Of a stretch of 64,000 nucleotides of DNA, positions 1 through 8,846 are shown piece after piece (positions within the stretch are counted from its first letter, which is position 1; each line of letters begins with the position of its first letter). A model generated the notes under the pieces. It was not told where the DNA came from. It saw only the letters and a list, made by a program, of their open reading frames with translations, and made no database searches. The translations under genes were made by a program, and so were the position numbers. Source of the stretch: Paracidovorax wautersii (GTDB lineage: Bacteria > Pseudomonadota > Gammaproteobacteria > Burkholderiales > Burkholderiaceae_C); NCBI RefSeq assembly GCF_900113035.1, contig NZ_FONX01000017.1, positions 37,313 through 101,312 on the forward strand, in the 5' to 3' direction.

Positions 1-653
1 GTCACCTCGGCGGGCAAGGTGCTGACCGGCACCGACCGGCTGCCGCCGGCGCCCGTTACCAGCAAGGCGATGTCCACCGAGCGCAGCTGCTGCAGCTCTT
101 CGAGCTGCGCCCGGCTGATCGGGAAACCCATCAGCACCCAGCCGATGGTGAGCGGCGCCCGCATGGGCACCATCACGAATTGATAGGGCACGCCCTCCAC
201 CACCACGACGCGGCCGGTGTGCGAGGTGGCGCCGATCTGGCTCACCGCCTGCAGCAGCGCTGCCGAATGTTCGCCGCTCACGTCCTTGGTGCTGGAGGCC
301 ACCAGCGCCCGGCGCAGGTCCAGCATCGCCGTCACGGTGGCGCCGATGCGCCGGCCATGGTTGTCGAGCACCGACTGCATCGTCTCCACATCGCCCGACA
401 GCACGGCCGAGCGGAAGCCGTAGTCGGCCGCCAGCAGGGTCGCGCCCTGCCGGAGGCGTTCGGAGTTGTGCTCCAGCACGCGCGGCCAGGCGCGCTCGTC
501 GCCTTGCAGCGCGGCGTCGATCTGCGCATGCGCGTTGCGGTCGATGGTCGCGCGCACCACGGCGAAGCCGGCCAGCTGCACGATCAGCAGCAGCAGCAGT
601 GACAGGCCCACCAGCCTGAAGATGAGGCTGCGCGGCAGCGCCCTGCACGTCAC
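1..653 (-). CDS. Membrane sensor protein, N-terminal part only (runs off the window)
   Basis: About 217 residues are visible; the C-terminus lies beyond position 1. I translated the minus strand directly. There is one hydrophobic segment at about residues 10-32 (leucine-rich), then an extracytoplasmic region of about 170 residues of mixed helix and strand. That layout fits the double sensory (dCache-like) domains that precede histidine kinase or GGDEF/EAL output domains. The output domain is not in the window, so the signalling class is unknown. The start is GTG at 653-651, overlapping the TGA of the upstream cupredoxin gene in a GTGA junction, which implies translational coupling. No in-frame ATG lies near this point. 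In related bacteria a cupredoxin-like 'methylamine utilization' protein is often followed by a cyclic-di-GMP sensor, which is my best guess. Confidence 0.7.
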   Translation of the reverse strand, partial: MTCRALPRSLIFRLVGLSLLLLLIVQLAGFAVVRATIDRNAHAQIDAALQGDERAWPRVLEHNSERLRQGATLLAADYGFRSAVLSGDVETMQSVLDNHGRRIGATVTAMLDLRRALVASSTKDVSGEHSAALLQAVSQIGATSHTGRVVVVEGVPYQFVMVPMRAPLTIGWVLMGFPISRAQLEELQQLRSVDIALLVTGAGGSRSVPVSTLPAEV

Positions 654-1285
654 GGTTTTGCAGCCGCCAGACGCACCACGACGGGCGCGCCGCCGGGTTC
701 GGACACGGTCAGGGCCTGGGCATGGGCCGCAGCACCCACCGGCAGGGCCTCGTGCCACACGCGCAGCTGATAGCTCCCCGCCGCCACGTTCTCCAGGCGC
801 ACGCTGCCGTCGGGCGCGGTGCCATGGGCGTAATAGGGCGTCTCGACCACCAGCACCCAGCCCACCATCTGGTCATGGATGTTGCAGCCCAGCACCACCA
901 CGCCCGGCTGGTCGAACAGCACCGGGTTGGCGGGCACGCCCGCATAGAGCTTGAGCTCGAACTTCTTGGCCGGCGAGAACGAATACACGTGGTGCCGCAC
1001 CGTGTCGCGGTTCGGGAAACTCACCGCCGTGCCCACGGGCACGACCAGCACGTCCGGGTTGAAGCGCATCCGCTGCTGGACGATCTCCGCCCCGGCCACG
1101 GGCCGCACCAGGCGCTTGGCCTCGGGCGACTCCAGGAAGGCCACCGCACCAGGCAAGGGCTTGCCGGCGCCGTCCTGCACGGTGACCTGCACCGTGGCGG
1201 CGCATGCCGCCGTGGCCAGCCCCAGCGACAGGGCGCCCATCGAAATCTGGCAGACAAGCCGGCCGACGCCGATCACCGAACGCAT
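650..1285 (-). CDS. Secreted cupredoxin-like protein ('methylamine utilization' type)
   Basis: This is a 211-residue periplasmic protein. It has a signal peptide of about 29 residues ending in an ATAACA-type cleavage region. The first half of the mature protein resembles a carboxypeptidase-regulatory-like beta fold (GKPLPGAVAF). The second half has type I copper ligands: His98/His99 in TVRHHVYSF and Cys124, His127 and Met130 in GCNIHDQM. Such proteins are usually labelled methylamine utilization protein, but no other mau gene is present, so that label should not be read as a function. Its stop overlaps the GTG start of the downstream sensor gene, so the pair is probably an operon in which a copper or redox protein works with a membrane sensor. 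Confidence 0.8.
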   Translation of the reverse strand: MRSVIGVGRLVCQISMGALSLGLATAACAATVQVTVQDGAGKPLPGAVAFLESPEAKRLVRPVAGAEIVQQRMRFNPDVLVVPVGTAVSFPNRDTVRHHVYSFSPAKKFELKLYAGVPANPVLFDQPGVVVLGCNIHDQMVGWVLVVETPYYAHGTAPDGSVRLENVAAGSYQLRVWHEALPVGAAAHAQALTVSEPGGAPVVVRLAAAKP

Positions 1286-1297
1286 GCAAGACCCTTC

Positions 1298-1308
1298 TTT
1301 GTAACAAA
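1298..1308. promoter_or_regulatory. Palindromic 11-mer TTTGTAACAAA, copy 1
   Basis: The sequence TTTGT-A-ACAAA is symmetric around its central base. It lies 13 bases upstream of the minus-strand cupredoxin start. An identical copy lies upstream of the divergent chemotaxis receptor gene. Two perfect copies in one 276-base divergent region suggest an operator. The regulator is not known. Confidence 0.4.
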
Positions 1309-1365
1309 CATGACCACGTGGGAGCCACCTTCCCCCGCAGCAAGCCGCGCTGGCGAGGATTATGA

Positions 1366-1384
1366 AGCTACTGAATTGATAGCT
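1366..1384. repeat. Short interspersed AGCTA/TAGCT repeat
   Basis: This is an AT-rich imperfect palindrome (AGCTACTGAATTGATAGCT) in an otherwise GC-rich gap. It belongs to a family with further members here at 4120-4140, 14377-14424, about 15785-15835 and possibly inside a gene at 34823-34890. Extragenic elements of this look are common in Comamonadaceae. Confidence 0.5.
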
Positions 1385-1486
1385 AAAAATTACGCCATGG
1401 CAGGGGACGGATCACACTTTAAATGGTTATGGTCGGGCGCGTGCGGCCCGTTGCCATTGTCGGGAGCTGTCCGGGGATTCTTTTGC

Positions 1487-1497
1487 TTTGTAACAAA
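1487..1497. promoter_or_regulatory. Palindromic 11-mer TTTGTAACAAA, copy 2
   Basis: Identical to the element at 1298-1308. It lies 64 bases upstream of the chemotaxis receptor start. The flanks extend partial symmetry (GC on both sides). Its position suits a promoter-overlapping operator. Confidence 0.4.
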
Positions 1498-1561
1498 AGC
1501 ACGAAAAATCAAGGCATCCATCTTGCTGCAGTCCATGGCTGCATTTCCGCGAAAGTCCTAC

Positions 1562-3268
1562 ATGTCCGACTCCAACCGCCTTCGTTCCTTTTCGATCTCC
1601 ACGCGCCTGTGGCTGGGGTTCGGCTGCATGCTGGTGCTGGTGCTGTCCATCGCGCTGGTGGGGCTGTGGGCGCAGTCCTCCATCCAGGCGCAGATGCAGT
1701 ACATCACCGCCACCAGCGCCGCCAAGACGCGCCTGGTCAACAGCCTGCTGGACAGCGTGAGCGCGATGGGGCTGCACAGCCGCTCCGCCGCGATGCTCGC
1801 GGAGATGGACCCACAGCGCGCCAACGAACAGATCGCCGCCACCGCCAAGGCCCTGGACAGCTACGCGCGCGACGAAGCCCGCCTGCAGGCGCTGCTGCGC
1901 GACGACGGCGCCACCGCGGCGGAGCAGCAGATGTTCGCCGAGACGCAGGCCCTGGCGCTCAAGGTGAAGCCGGAGGTGATCGCCACGGGCAAGGCGATCG
2001 CCGACGGCGACACCGTCACCGCCACACTGGGCCTGATGACGCGCGTGGCGCCGCTGGAATCCGCCTGGCGCGCGCAGCTGGGCAAGATGGAGCAGCTGCA
2101 GCAGACGCTGAACGCCGCAGCCGTGGAAGCCGCCACCGCCACCCAGGAACGCGCCCGCCTCACCAGCGCGCTGCTGGTGGCGCTGGCCCTGGCGCTGGGC
2201 GGCCTGATCGCCTGGCGGGCCACGCGCAGCATCACCCAGCCCATCGGCCGCGCCGTGGTGGTGGCCGAGCGCATCGCCCGGGGCGACCTGACCTCGCAGG
2301 TCGAGGTCCGCATCCACGACGAGACCGGCCGGCTGCTGCTCGCCATCGCCGCCATGCAGGACCGCCTGCGCGCGCTGGTGGGCGAGATCAGCACCACGGC
2401 CGGCTCGATCCTGAGCGCGAGCGGCGAAGTCGCCTCGGGCAACCTGGACCTGAGCCAGCGCACCGAACACACCTCGCGCAGCCTGCAGCAGGCCGCATCC
2501 GCCCTGGGCGAGGTCACGCACACCGTGACGCAGAGCGCCGAAGCCTCGCAGCAGGCGCACCGCATGACCACCGCCGCCTCCGAGGCGGCCACGCGCGGCG
2601 GCGACGTGGTGGCGCAGGTGGTGCACACCATGGACACCATCAGCACCAGTTCGCGCAGGATCGGCGACATCATCTCGGTGATCGACGGCATCGCCTTCCA
2701 GACCAACATCCTGGCGCTGAACGCGGCGGTGGAAGCCGCCCGCGCCGGCGAGCAGGGCCGCGGCTTCGCCGTGGTGGCCAGCGAGGTGCGGGCGCTGGCC
2801 GGCCGTTCGGCCGACGCCGCGCGGCAGATCAAGGAACTGATCCTCGCGAGCGGGCAGCAGGTGGACCAGGGCAGCACCCTCGTCGGCCATGCGGGCCAGA
2901 CCATCCGCGAACTGGTGGATTCGGTGCGCCGCGTCTCGGACATCATGGGCGAGATCACCGCCTCGGCCCAGTCGCAGAGCCAGAGCGTGATGCAGGTCAG
3001 CCAGGCGATGGGCGAACTCGACGGCATGACGCAGCAGAACGCGGCCCTGGTCGAGGAAAGCTCGGCCGCCGCCACCAGCCTGAAGGAGCAGGCCGACCGG
3101 CTGATGCACGCGGTGGGCCAGTTCCGCCTCGCGCGAGACCCGGCACAGGACGGGGAAGCCCGCCTGTCCCTGGCGCCTCAACCGCAGCCGCAGCCGCGGC
3201 CCCAATTCCAGCCCGCCATGCGGCTGCAGCCGGCGGCAGCGACCCGGCCGCAACTCAGCAGGCGCTGA
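1562..3268 (+). CDS. Methyl-accepting chemotaxis protein
   Basis: This 568-residue membrane chemoreceptor passes ligand binding to the CheA/CheW array. TM1 is about residues 15-36, followed by a periplasmic helical (4HB-like) domain to about 198, TM2 at about 199-216 and a HAMP domain to about 268. The cytoplasmic signalling region carries the highly conserved hairpin tip near residues 377-402 ([20 protein letters not shown]). The start is the ATG at 1562; an open frame continues upstream, but the lysine/serine-rich start followed by TM1 fits the family. The tail is rich in Gln-Pro and lacks a CheR/CheB docking pentapeptide. The last 14 bases overlap the convergent Crp/Fnr gene. The ligand is unknown. 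Confidence 0.93.
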   Translation: MSDSNRLRSFSISTRLWLGFGCMLVLVLSIALVGLWAQSSIQAQMQYITATSAAKTRLVNSLLDSVSAMGLHSRSAAMLAEMDPQRANEQIAATAKALDSYARDEARLQALLRDDGATAAEQQMFAETQALALKVKPEVIATGKAIADGDTVTATLGLMTRVAPLESAWRAQLGKMEQLQQTLNAAAVEAATATQERARLTSALLVALALALGGLIAWRATRSITQPIGRAVVVAERIARGDLTSQVEVRIHDETGRLLLAIAAMQDRLRALVGEISTTAGSILSASGEVASGNLDLSQRTEHTSRSLQQAASALGEVTHTVTQSAEASQQAHRMTTAASEAATRGGDVVAQVVHTMDTISTSSRRIGDIISVIDGIAFQTNILALNAAVEAARAGEQGRGFAVVASEVRALAGRSADAARQIKELILASGQQVDQGSTLVGHAGQTIRELVDSVRRVSDIMGEITASAQSQSQSVMQVSQAMGELDGMTQQNAALVEESSAAATSLKEQADRLMHAVGQFRLARDPAQDGEARLSLAPQPQPQPRPQFQPAMRLQPAAATRPQLSRR

Positions 3269-4046
3269 GCGCCAGCGCAGCAGCCGTGCGCGCCCGGCGG
3301 CTGCGGCGGGCGCCCGTGCCGAGGGCGTCGGCAACCTGGGCGAAGTCCGCGCTGCGCAGCGCCGCCAGGTCGAGCACCCGCAGGCCGCCGTATTCCACGC
3401 GGATCGCGCCCTGCGCCTCCAGCGCCGCCAGGGCCTCGTTCACGCGCTGGCGCGACAGCCCCACCAGATAGGCCAGCTCCTGCTGCGTGATGCGCAGCAC
3501 CTCGCCCACACCGGGATAGAGCACCGGATTGAACAGCGCCGCCAGGCTGCGCGCCACGCGCAGGTTGGGGTTGGTCATGCGGTCGATCTCGCGGGCGGCG
3601 ATGAACTGGCCCAGCCGCTCGTTGAGCTGGCCCATCACGAAGCGGTTGAAGCCGATGGAGTGGTCGAGCAGCCAGTGGAAGGTCTCCAGCGGCAGGCCCG
3701 CCACCACGCTGCGGCGCAGCGTACGCACGTTGTAGCGGTAGGGCTCGCGCTTGACCACCGTGCCCTCGCCGAACCAGCCGCCGGGCGGCATGCCGGCAAA
3801 CGTCATGGTCTGGCCCTGCTCGTTGTCGGTGCTCATCTTCAAAAGCCCCTCCACCACGCCGAACCAGTAGGTCACCGGCCGCCCCACCCGGCACACGTAG
3901 TCGCCCACCAGCGCATCGCCCACGCAGAGCGCGCGCACCGCCCTCTCCCGCTCCGGCGGCAGCAGCGCATCCAGCCACGGAATGCCGGCGAGTTCCTGCG
4001 ACGAGGGCGCCCGGCGGCGCTGGTGCAGGGAAAGATCCTGGTTCAT
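3255..4046 (-). CDS. Crp/Fnr-family transcriptional regulator
   Basis: This is a 263-residue cytoplasmic regulator. An N-terminal cyclic-nucleotide-binding-like beta barrel covers about residues 25-140. A C-terminal winged helix has its helix-turn-helix at about 187-211 (ITQQELAYLVGLSRQRVNEA). The cysteine cluster that holds the FeS centre in FNR is absent, so it is not a classical oxygen-sensing FNR; the effector is unknown. I chose the ATG at 4046. An in-frame ATG four codons upstream (4058) is a weaker alternative. The 3' end overlaps the convergent chemoreceptor gene by 14 bases. No clear target operator is seen next to it. Confidence 0.88.
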   Translation of the reverse strand: MNQDLSLHQRRRAPSSQELAGIPWLDALLPPERERAVRALCVGDALVGDYVCRVGRPVTYWFGVVEGLLKMSTDNEQGQTMTFAGMPPGGWFGEGTVVKREPYRYNVRTLRRSVVAGLPLETFHWLLDHSIGFNRFVMGQLNERLGQFIAAREIDRMTNPNLRVARSLAALFNPVLYPGVGEVLRITQQELAYLVGLSRQRVNEALAALEAQGAIRVEYGGLRVLDLAALRSADFAQVADALGTGARRSRRARTAAALALSAC

Positions 4047-4119
4047 GCGCCCGAGCATGGAACAGGATGCGGCCCGGGCGGATGGGGGAATACCACGATG
4101 GCCCGGCCCCAAGGGCTGA

Positions 4120-4140
4120 TTGCTACCAATTCAATAGCAA
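4120..4140. repeat. Short interspersed TTGCTA/TAGCAA palindrome
   Basis: Perfect 6-base arms TTGCTA and TAGCAA flank a 9-base AT-rich centre, followed by AGCGCTT. It is the same family as the elements at 1366 and 14377. It lies between gspB and the regulator gene. Confidence 0.5.
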
Positions 4141-4191
4141 ACAGCGCTTTCGGAACCTGGGCTGCAGGCCGATAGGCCCTGCAACGCGCCG

Positions 4192-4947
4192 CTACTTGGA
4201 AGGCACGGCGTAGCGGTAGCCCTGGAAGGCCCAGACCGTGCGGCCCGGCTCCACGCGCTCCAGCGTGAGGCCGGGCGCGGCGGCGTCGCCCTCGTGCAGC
4301 ACCTGGCCGTTGACGATGGCCATGCGATAGACCGGGTTGGACGAATAGGTGACCCCGGCGATCTGCAGCGTGGGTAACTGCTCGCGCACCGAGGCCGGCA
4401 GATCGCCCGGCGCGAAGACCGTGCCGGCGGTGGTGGCCGGCCGCGCGGGTGCCGGGGCCGGCGTGGGCCGGGGCACGGTCGGTGCAGGGGCCGGTGCGGC
4501 CTCGGGCGCAGCGGACTGCCGTGCCGCCGGCTGCGGCGGTGCGGAAGGCGCAGGCGCGGGGCGGCTTTCGGCAGGCCGGGGAGCGGCGGGTGGCCTGACA
4601 GGTGCTGGAGCGGGGACGGGGGCGGGGGCCGGCGCAGGCGACGGGGGCGAAGGCACGACCGCCGCCGATGCCACAGGCGCCGGTGCCGGCGCGGCAGCGG
4701 GGGCACTGGCCTCGGGCGCGGTACGCGCGGCGGAAGCCGCAGGCCGCTGCCACCACCACATGCCGCTGGCCGCCAGTGCCGCCGCAGCGACCGCGGCCAG
4801 GGCGACCACCGCCACGGCCTGCGCGCGGCCGGCCGAGCCCCCCTCGGGCTGGCCCGGAGGCGGAGCGCCCGGGGTGTGCAGGCCGGGCACGGCGCCGCGC
4901 CCGCGTTCGGCTTCGGCGCGCCGCAGCGCATCAAGGATGTAGGACAT
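4192..4947 (-). CDS. gspB: General secretion pathway protein GspB
   Basis: This 251-residue inner-membrane protein has a short cytoplasmic N-terminus beginning MSYILDALRRAEAERG, typical of GspB/ExeB. One transmembrane segment spans about residues 44-64, followed by a long Pro/Ala-rich periplasmic linker to about residue 170 and a C-terminal T2SSB domain (about 171-251) with the characteristic GVTYSSNP and QGYRYAVP segments. In the family, GspA and GspB form a complex that helps the secretin cross peptidoglycan. It lies 6 bases downstream of gspA, clearly one operon. No other gsp gene is in the window, so the rest of the secretion system must lie elsewhere. Confidence 0.88.
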   Translation of the reverse strand: MSYILDALRRAEAERGRGAVPGLHTPGAPPPGQPEGGSAGRAQAVAVVALAAVAAAALAASGMWWWQRPAASAARTAPEASAPAAAPAPAPVASAAVVPSPPSPAPAPAPVPAPAPVRPPAAPRPAESRPAPAPSAPPQPAARQSAAPEAAPAPAPTVPRPTPAPAPARPATTAGTVFAPGDLPASVREQLPTLQIAGVTYSSNPVYRMAIVNGQVLHEGDAAAPGLTLERVEPGRTVWAFQGYRYAVPSK

Positions 4948-4953
4948 GGTGTT

Positions 4954-6624
4954 TCAGTTTCCGGTGCTGAGGCGCGGTTCGCTCACGCCGGCGGCGCGGT
5001 TGAGCTGCATGAGGGTGAGCGGCCCGGCACGGCCGTCGGGCGTGAGGCCTTGGGCCACCTGGAAGCGGCGGATGCGCGCGCGGCGCTCCTGCTCCGAGCC
5101 GGCGTCGCGCCCGCCCGCGGCCTCGGCTGGCAGGTGCTGGTCGATCCAGTCGCGGCCGGCGGGCAGGATGGCCACGTCCCGCCCGGCCGTCACGCCCTCG
5201 GGCTCGCGCCAGAGGGTGGCCATCTCCCCGCGCCAGACCTGGGCGAGTTCGGCCACCGGCACGTGCAGGCTGTGGCCGCCCGCGCCTTCGAACGTGGCGA
5301 CTTTGCCGTCCAGATGGCGCAGCACGGCCGCCACGGGCGCGGCGCCGCCTGCGGGGTGCAGGGTCAGCAGCGCAGGCCGGTCGAGCTGGCGCAGCAGGCT
5401 CAGGCTGGCGCGCGGCACGGCGTGGCAGGCCAGGCGCGCCGATGCCAGCCAGGCCGGGCAGTCATCGCCCTGGGCGGCGGCGGTACCCGCGGGTGGTGCC
5501 GCCCCCCAGGCGCGGGCCAGATCGGCCCAGGCCGTGCCCTCGCCCGCCGGCTGCGCTGCCAGGAAGGCCTCCAGCCCCTGCGCCGCGGAGGCGGCGGCCG
5601 ATGCGGCGGAAGCCGGTGCCGAGGCGCCGGCCAGGGCGGCAGCTGCTTTTGCAGACGGTGCCGGCGATGCCGCCGATGCAGAAGGCCCATGCGCCTGCCA
5701 GGCCCAGACGCCCGCAGCCACCACCGCCGCGCCGGCCAGCGCGCCCACGGCGCCCACCGCGGCGGCGGGCCAGCGGCGGGGGCGATGGGCGGCCGGCCCC
5801 GGCGCGGCGCCGAACACCTCGCGCGCGGCACGGCGCACGGTGGCGTCGGTCACCACGCGCACGCCGGCCGCGTAGGCGCCCAGCAGGGCGCGGTCGCACA
5901 GCAGGTTGATGCGGCGGGGCACGCCGCGCGCCAGCCGGTGCACGCGCTGCAGGGCGCGCCGGTCGAAGGGCAGCGGCCCGGCCAGGCCCGCCACGCCCAG
6001 GCGGTGGGCGATGTACTGGGCGGTTTCCTGCGCGCTGAGCGCGTCGAGGTGGAAGCGCGCGATCACGCGCTGCGCCAGCTGCTCCAGCTCGGGGCTGGCG
6101 ACCATGCCGCGCAGCTCGGGCTGGCCGATCAGGATGATCTGCAGCAGCTTGCGCTCGCTGGTCTCCAGGTTGGTCAGCAGGCGCAGCTGCTCCAGCACGT
6201 CGGGCGCGAGGTTCTGCGCCTCGTCGATGATGAGCACGTTGTTGCGCCCGGCCGCGTGCTGCGCCAGCAGGAAGGCGTTGAGCGGGTCCAGGCAGTCCTT
6301 GACGGTTTCCGCGCCCGGCACGGCCGGGGCGTGGGCCACGCCGAACTCGTCGCAGATGGAGCGCAGCAGCTCGGTGGCCGTGAGCTTGGGGTTGAAGATG
6401 TAGGCGACGTTGCAGTGCGCCGGGATCTGCTCCAGGAAGCACCGGCACACGGTGGTCTTGCCGGTGCCGATCTCGCCGGTCAGCAGCACGAAGCCGCCGC
6501 CTGCATCGAGGCCGTAGAGCAGGTGGGCGAGCGCCTCGCGGTGGCGGTCGCTCATGAAGAGATAGCGGGGGTCCGGCGCGATGGAGAACGGCGCGTGCTC
6601 GAGGCCGAAGAACGGGGCGTACAT
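4954..6624 (-). CDS. gspA: GspA/ExeA-type ATPase with peptidoglycan-binding tail
   Basis: This is a 556-residue protein. The N-terminal AAA ATPase has a Walker A at residues 50-58 (GEIGTGKTT) and a Walker B region VLIIDEAQ. A transmembrane segment follows in the Ala-rich region near 290-310, then a long Ala/Pro linker. A C-terminal peptidoglycan-binding-type motif (FQVAQGLTPDGRAGPLT) ends the protein. The order ATPase, membrane span, peptidoglycan-binding domain is that of ExeA, which with ExeB places the type II secretin in the outer membrane. The N-terminal MYAPFFGLEHAPFSIAPDP is diagnostic of the family. Confidence 0.88.
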   Translation of the reverse strand: MYAPFFGLEHAPFSIAPDPRYLFMSDRHREALAHLLYGLDAGGGFVLLTGEIGTGKTTVCRCFLEQIPAHCNVAYIFNPKLTATELLRSICDEFGVAHAPAVPGAETVKDCLDPLNAFLLAQHAAGRNNVLIIDEAQNLAPDVLEQLRLLTNLETSERKLLQIILIGQPELRGMVASPELEQLAQRVIARFHLDALSAQETAQYIAHRLGVAGLAGPLPFDRRALQRVHRLARGVPRRINLLCDRALLGAYAAGVRVVTDATVRRAAREVFGAAPGPAAHRPRRWPAAAVGAVGALAGAAVVAAGVWAWQAHGPSASAASPAPSAKAAAALAGASAPASAASAAASAAQGLEAFLAAQPAGEGTAWADLARAWGAAPPAGTAAAQGDDCPAWLASARLACHAVPRASLSLLRQLDRPALLTLHPAGGAAPVAAVLRHLDGKVATFEGAGGHSLHVPVAELAQVWRGEMATLWREPEGVTAGRDVAILPAGRDWIDQHLPAEAAGGRDAGSEQERRARIRRFQVAQGLTPDGRAGPLTLMQLNRAAGVSEPRLSTGN

Positions 6625-6874
6625 GGGCCGCGAGGATACCGCTGTCGCATGGCGGATCGCCCGGGAGCGGCCCCGCGCCTGCTGCGCTGCAGTGCAGGGT
6701 TAGACCCGTCAGGTGTTTCCCGCAAATTGTCGTTGCGAAGACAGGTTGGCGTCAAAGTGGTTCCTACCATGGGTTCACGCAGGGCAGGAAGTCTGCGGAC
6801 TGCCCCTCCCCCGCACTGCGGCGGCCCCGGCCTTGCGGCCCGGCACGCCCCCCACCCCACCCATAGGAGCCGGA

Positions 6875-8812
6875 ATGACGACCACGTTCCCCCACCTGCT
6901 GCTGCGCCATGCCGCCGAGCGCCCCGACGCGCCGGCGCTGCGCGAGAAGGAATACGGCATCTGGCAGACCCGGACCTGGCGCGAGGCCGCGAGCACGGTG
7001 CGCCACATGGCCTGCGGCCTGCGCGCGCTGGGTTTCGAGCGGGGGCAGAACCTGGCGTTCGTGAGCGACAACCGGCCGCACGTCTATCTGGGCTTCGTCG
7101 CCGTGCAGAGCGTGGGCGGCGTGCCGATCCCGCTCTACCAGGACGCGGTGGCCGCCGAGATGGTGTTCGTCATGCAGGACGCGGACGTGGCCTTCGCCTT
7201 CGCCGAGAACCAGGAGCAGGTGGACAAGCTGCTCGAAGTGCGCGAATCGGTGCCGGGCATCGCCCACATCATCTACGACGACCCGCGCGGCCTGCGCCAC
7301 TACGACCAGCCGGGCCTCGTCAGCACGGCCGAGCTGCTGGCCCTGGGCGCCGCCTGGGACCGCGAGCACCCCGGCGCCTGGGAAGCCCTGGCCGCGCAGG
7401 TGGAGCCCGATGACGTGTCGGTGATCCTCTACACCTCGGGCACCACCGGCCAGCCCAAGGGCGTGTGCCAGACGCATGCGAGCTTCATCGCCTCGGCGCG
7501 CGGCGGCGTGGAGGTGGACGGCCTCTCGCCCGCCGACAACGTGATCTCGTACCTGCCGCCGGCCTGGGTGGGCGACCACCTTTTCTCCACCGCGCAGTGG
7601 CTGGTGGCGGGCTTCACCATCAACTGCCCCGAATCGGCGGCCACGGTGCAGATCGACCTGCGCGAGATCGGCCCCACCTACTACTTCGCGCCGCCGCGCG
7701 TGTTCGAGGGCATGCTGACCTCGGTCTCCATCCGCATGGAAGACGCCTCGGCCCCCAAGCGCTGGCTGTTCGAGCGCTGCATGGCGCTGGCGCGCCGCGT
7801 GGGCGCCGACCTGCTCGACGGCAAGCCCGTGGGCGGCTGGGACCGCTTCTGCTACGCGCTCGCCGACGCGGCCATCTACGGCCCGCTGCGCAACGTGATG
7901 GGCCTGTCGCGCATCCGCGTGGCCTACACGGCGGGTGCGGCCATCGGGCCGGACCTGTTCCGCTTCTTCCGCTCCATCGGCGTGAACCTCAAGCAGCTCT
8001 ACGGCCAGACCGAGACCTGCGCCTACGTCTGCATCCAGCGTAACGGGCAGGTGCAGCTGAACACCGTGGGCTCGGCGGCGCCGGGCATCGAGCTGAAGAT
8101 CGCCGACAACGGCGAGGTGCTGGTCAAGGGCGTGTCGGTGCTCAAGGAGTACTACAAGCGCCCCGACGCCACGGCCGAGGTGATCGACGCGGCCGGCTGG
8201 TTCCGCACCGGCGATGCGGGCGTGATCGATGCCGCCGGCCAGCTGCGCATCATCGACCGCGCCAAGGACGTGGGCCGGCTGGCGGGCGGCGCCATGTTCG
8301 CGCCCAACTACATCGAGAACAAGCTCAAGTTCTTCCCGTACATCAAGGAGGCCGTGTGCTTCGGCCACGGGCGCGATCAGGTCTGCGCCTTCGTCAACAT
8401 CGACTTCGAGGCCGTGGGCAACTGGGCCGAGCGCCAGGGCCTGCCCTACGGCGGCTACGTCGATCTGGCGGCCAAGCCGCAGGTGATCGCGCTCATCGGC
8501 GACTGCATCGCCCAGGTGAATGCCGACCTCGCCGCCGAGCCCGGCATGGCCGACACGCAGGTGGCGCGCTTCCTCGTGCTGCACAAGGAGCTGGACCCGG
8601 ACGACGACGAGCTGACCCGCACCCGCAAGGTGCGCCGCAAGTTCGTGGCCGAGAAATACGGCGTGCTGGTCGATGCGCTCTACGCCGGCCGCACCGAGCA
8701 GTTCATCGAGACGCAGGTGAAGTTCGAGGACGGCCGCAAGGGCAGCGTCAGCGCCACGCTGCAGCTGGCCGACGCCCGCACCTCCCCCGCTGCCGCGCAG
8801 CGCGCCGCCTGA
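6875..8812 (+). CDS. AMP-dependent long-chain acyl-CoA synthetase
   Basis: This 645-residue ANL-superfamily ligase forms an acyl adenylate and then the CoA thioester. The P-loop is YTSGTTGQPKG near residue 188, the YGQTE adenylate motif is near residue 376, and the late GWFRTGD motif is present. The start is the ATG at 6875 with TAGGAG five bases upstream. The gene leads a cluster with a complete Liv-type ABC importer and a PaaK-like ligase, so the likely job is to trap an imported carboxylic acid (aromatic or fatty) as its CoA ester. The substrate cannot be read from sequence. Confidence 0.88.
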   Translation: MTTTFPHLLLRHAAERPDAPALREKEYGIWQTRTWREAASTVRHMACGLRALGFERGQNLAFVSDNRPHVYLGFVAVQSVGGVPIPLYQDAVAAEMVFVMQDADVAFAFAENQEQVDKLLEVRESVPGIAHIIYDDPRGLRHYDQPGLVSTAELLALGAAWDREHPGAWEALAAQVEPDDVSVILYTSGTTGQPKGVCQTHASFIASARGGVEVDGLSPADNVISYLPPAWVGDHLFSTAQWLVAGFTINCPESAATVQIDLREIGPTYYFAPPRVFEGMLTSVSIRMEDASAPKRWLFERCMALARRVGADLLDGKPVGGWDRFCYALADAAIYGPLRNVMGLSRIRVAYTAGAAIGPDLFRFFRSIGVNLKQLYGQTETCAYVCIQRNGQVQLNTVGSAAPGIELKIADNGEVLVKGVSVLKEYYKRPDATAEVIDAAGWFRTGDAGVIDAAGQLRIIDRAKDVGRLAGGAMFAPNYIENKLKFFPYIKEAVCFGHGRDQVCAFVNIDFEAVGNWAERQGLPYGGYVDLAAKPQVIALIGDCIAQVNADLAAEPGMADTQVARFLVLHKELDPDDDELTRTRKVRRKFVAEKYGVLVDALYAGRTEQFIETQVKFEDGRKGSVSATLQLADARTSPAAAQRAA

Positions 8813-8846
8813 CGCGCCCCCATCAAGCACCGCAACGACGGCCCCC

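Noticed and set aside
650..1285. True methylamine dehydrogenase accessory gene
   Set aside because: No mau genes are nearby; the label comes only from a distant family resemblance.
722..1561. Upstream extension of the chemoreceptor at 1562 giving an 848-residue protein
   Set aside because: The extra part is antisense to the cupredoxin gene and has no domain. The receptor is complete from 1562.
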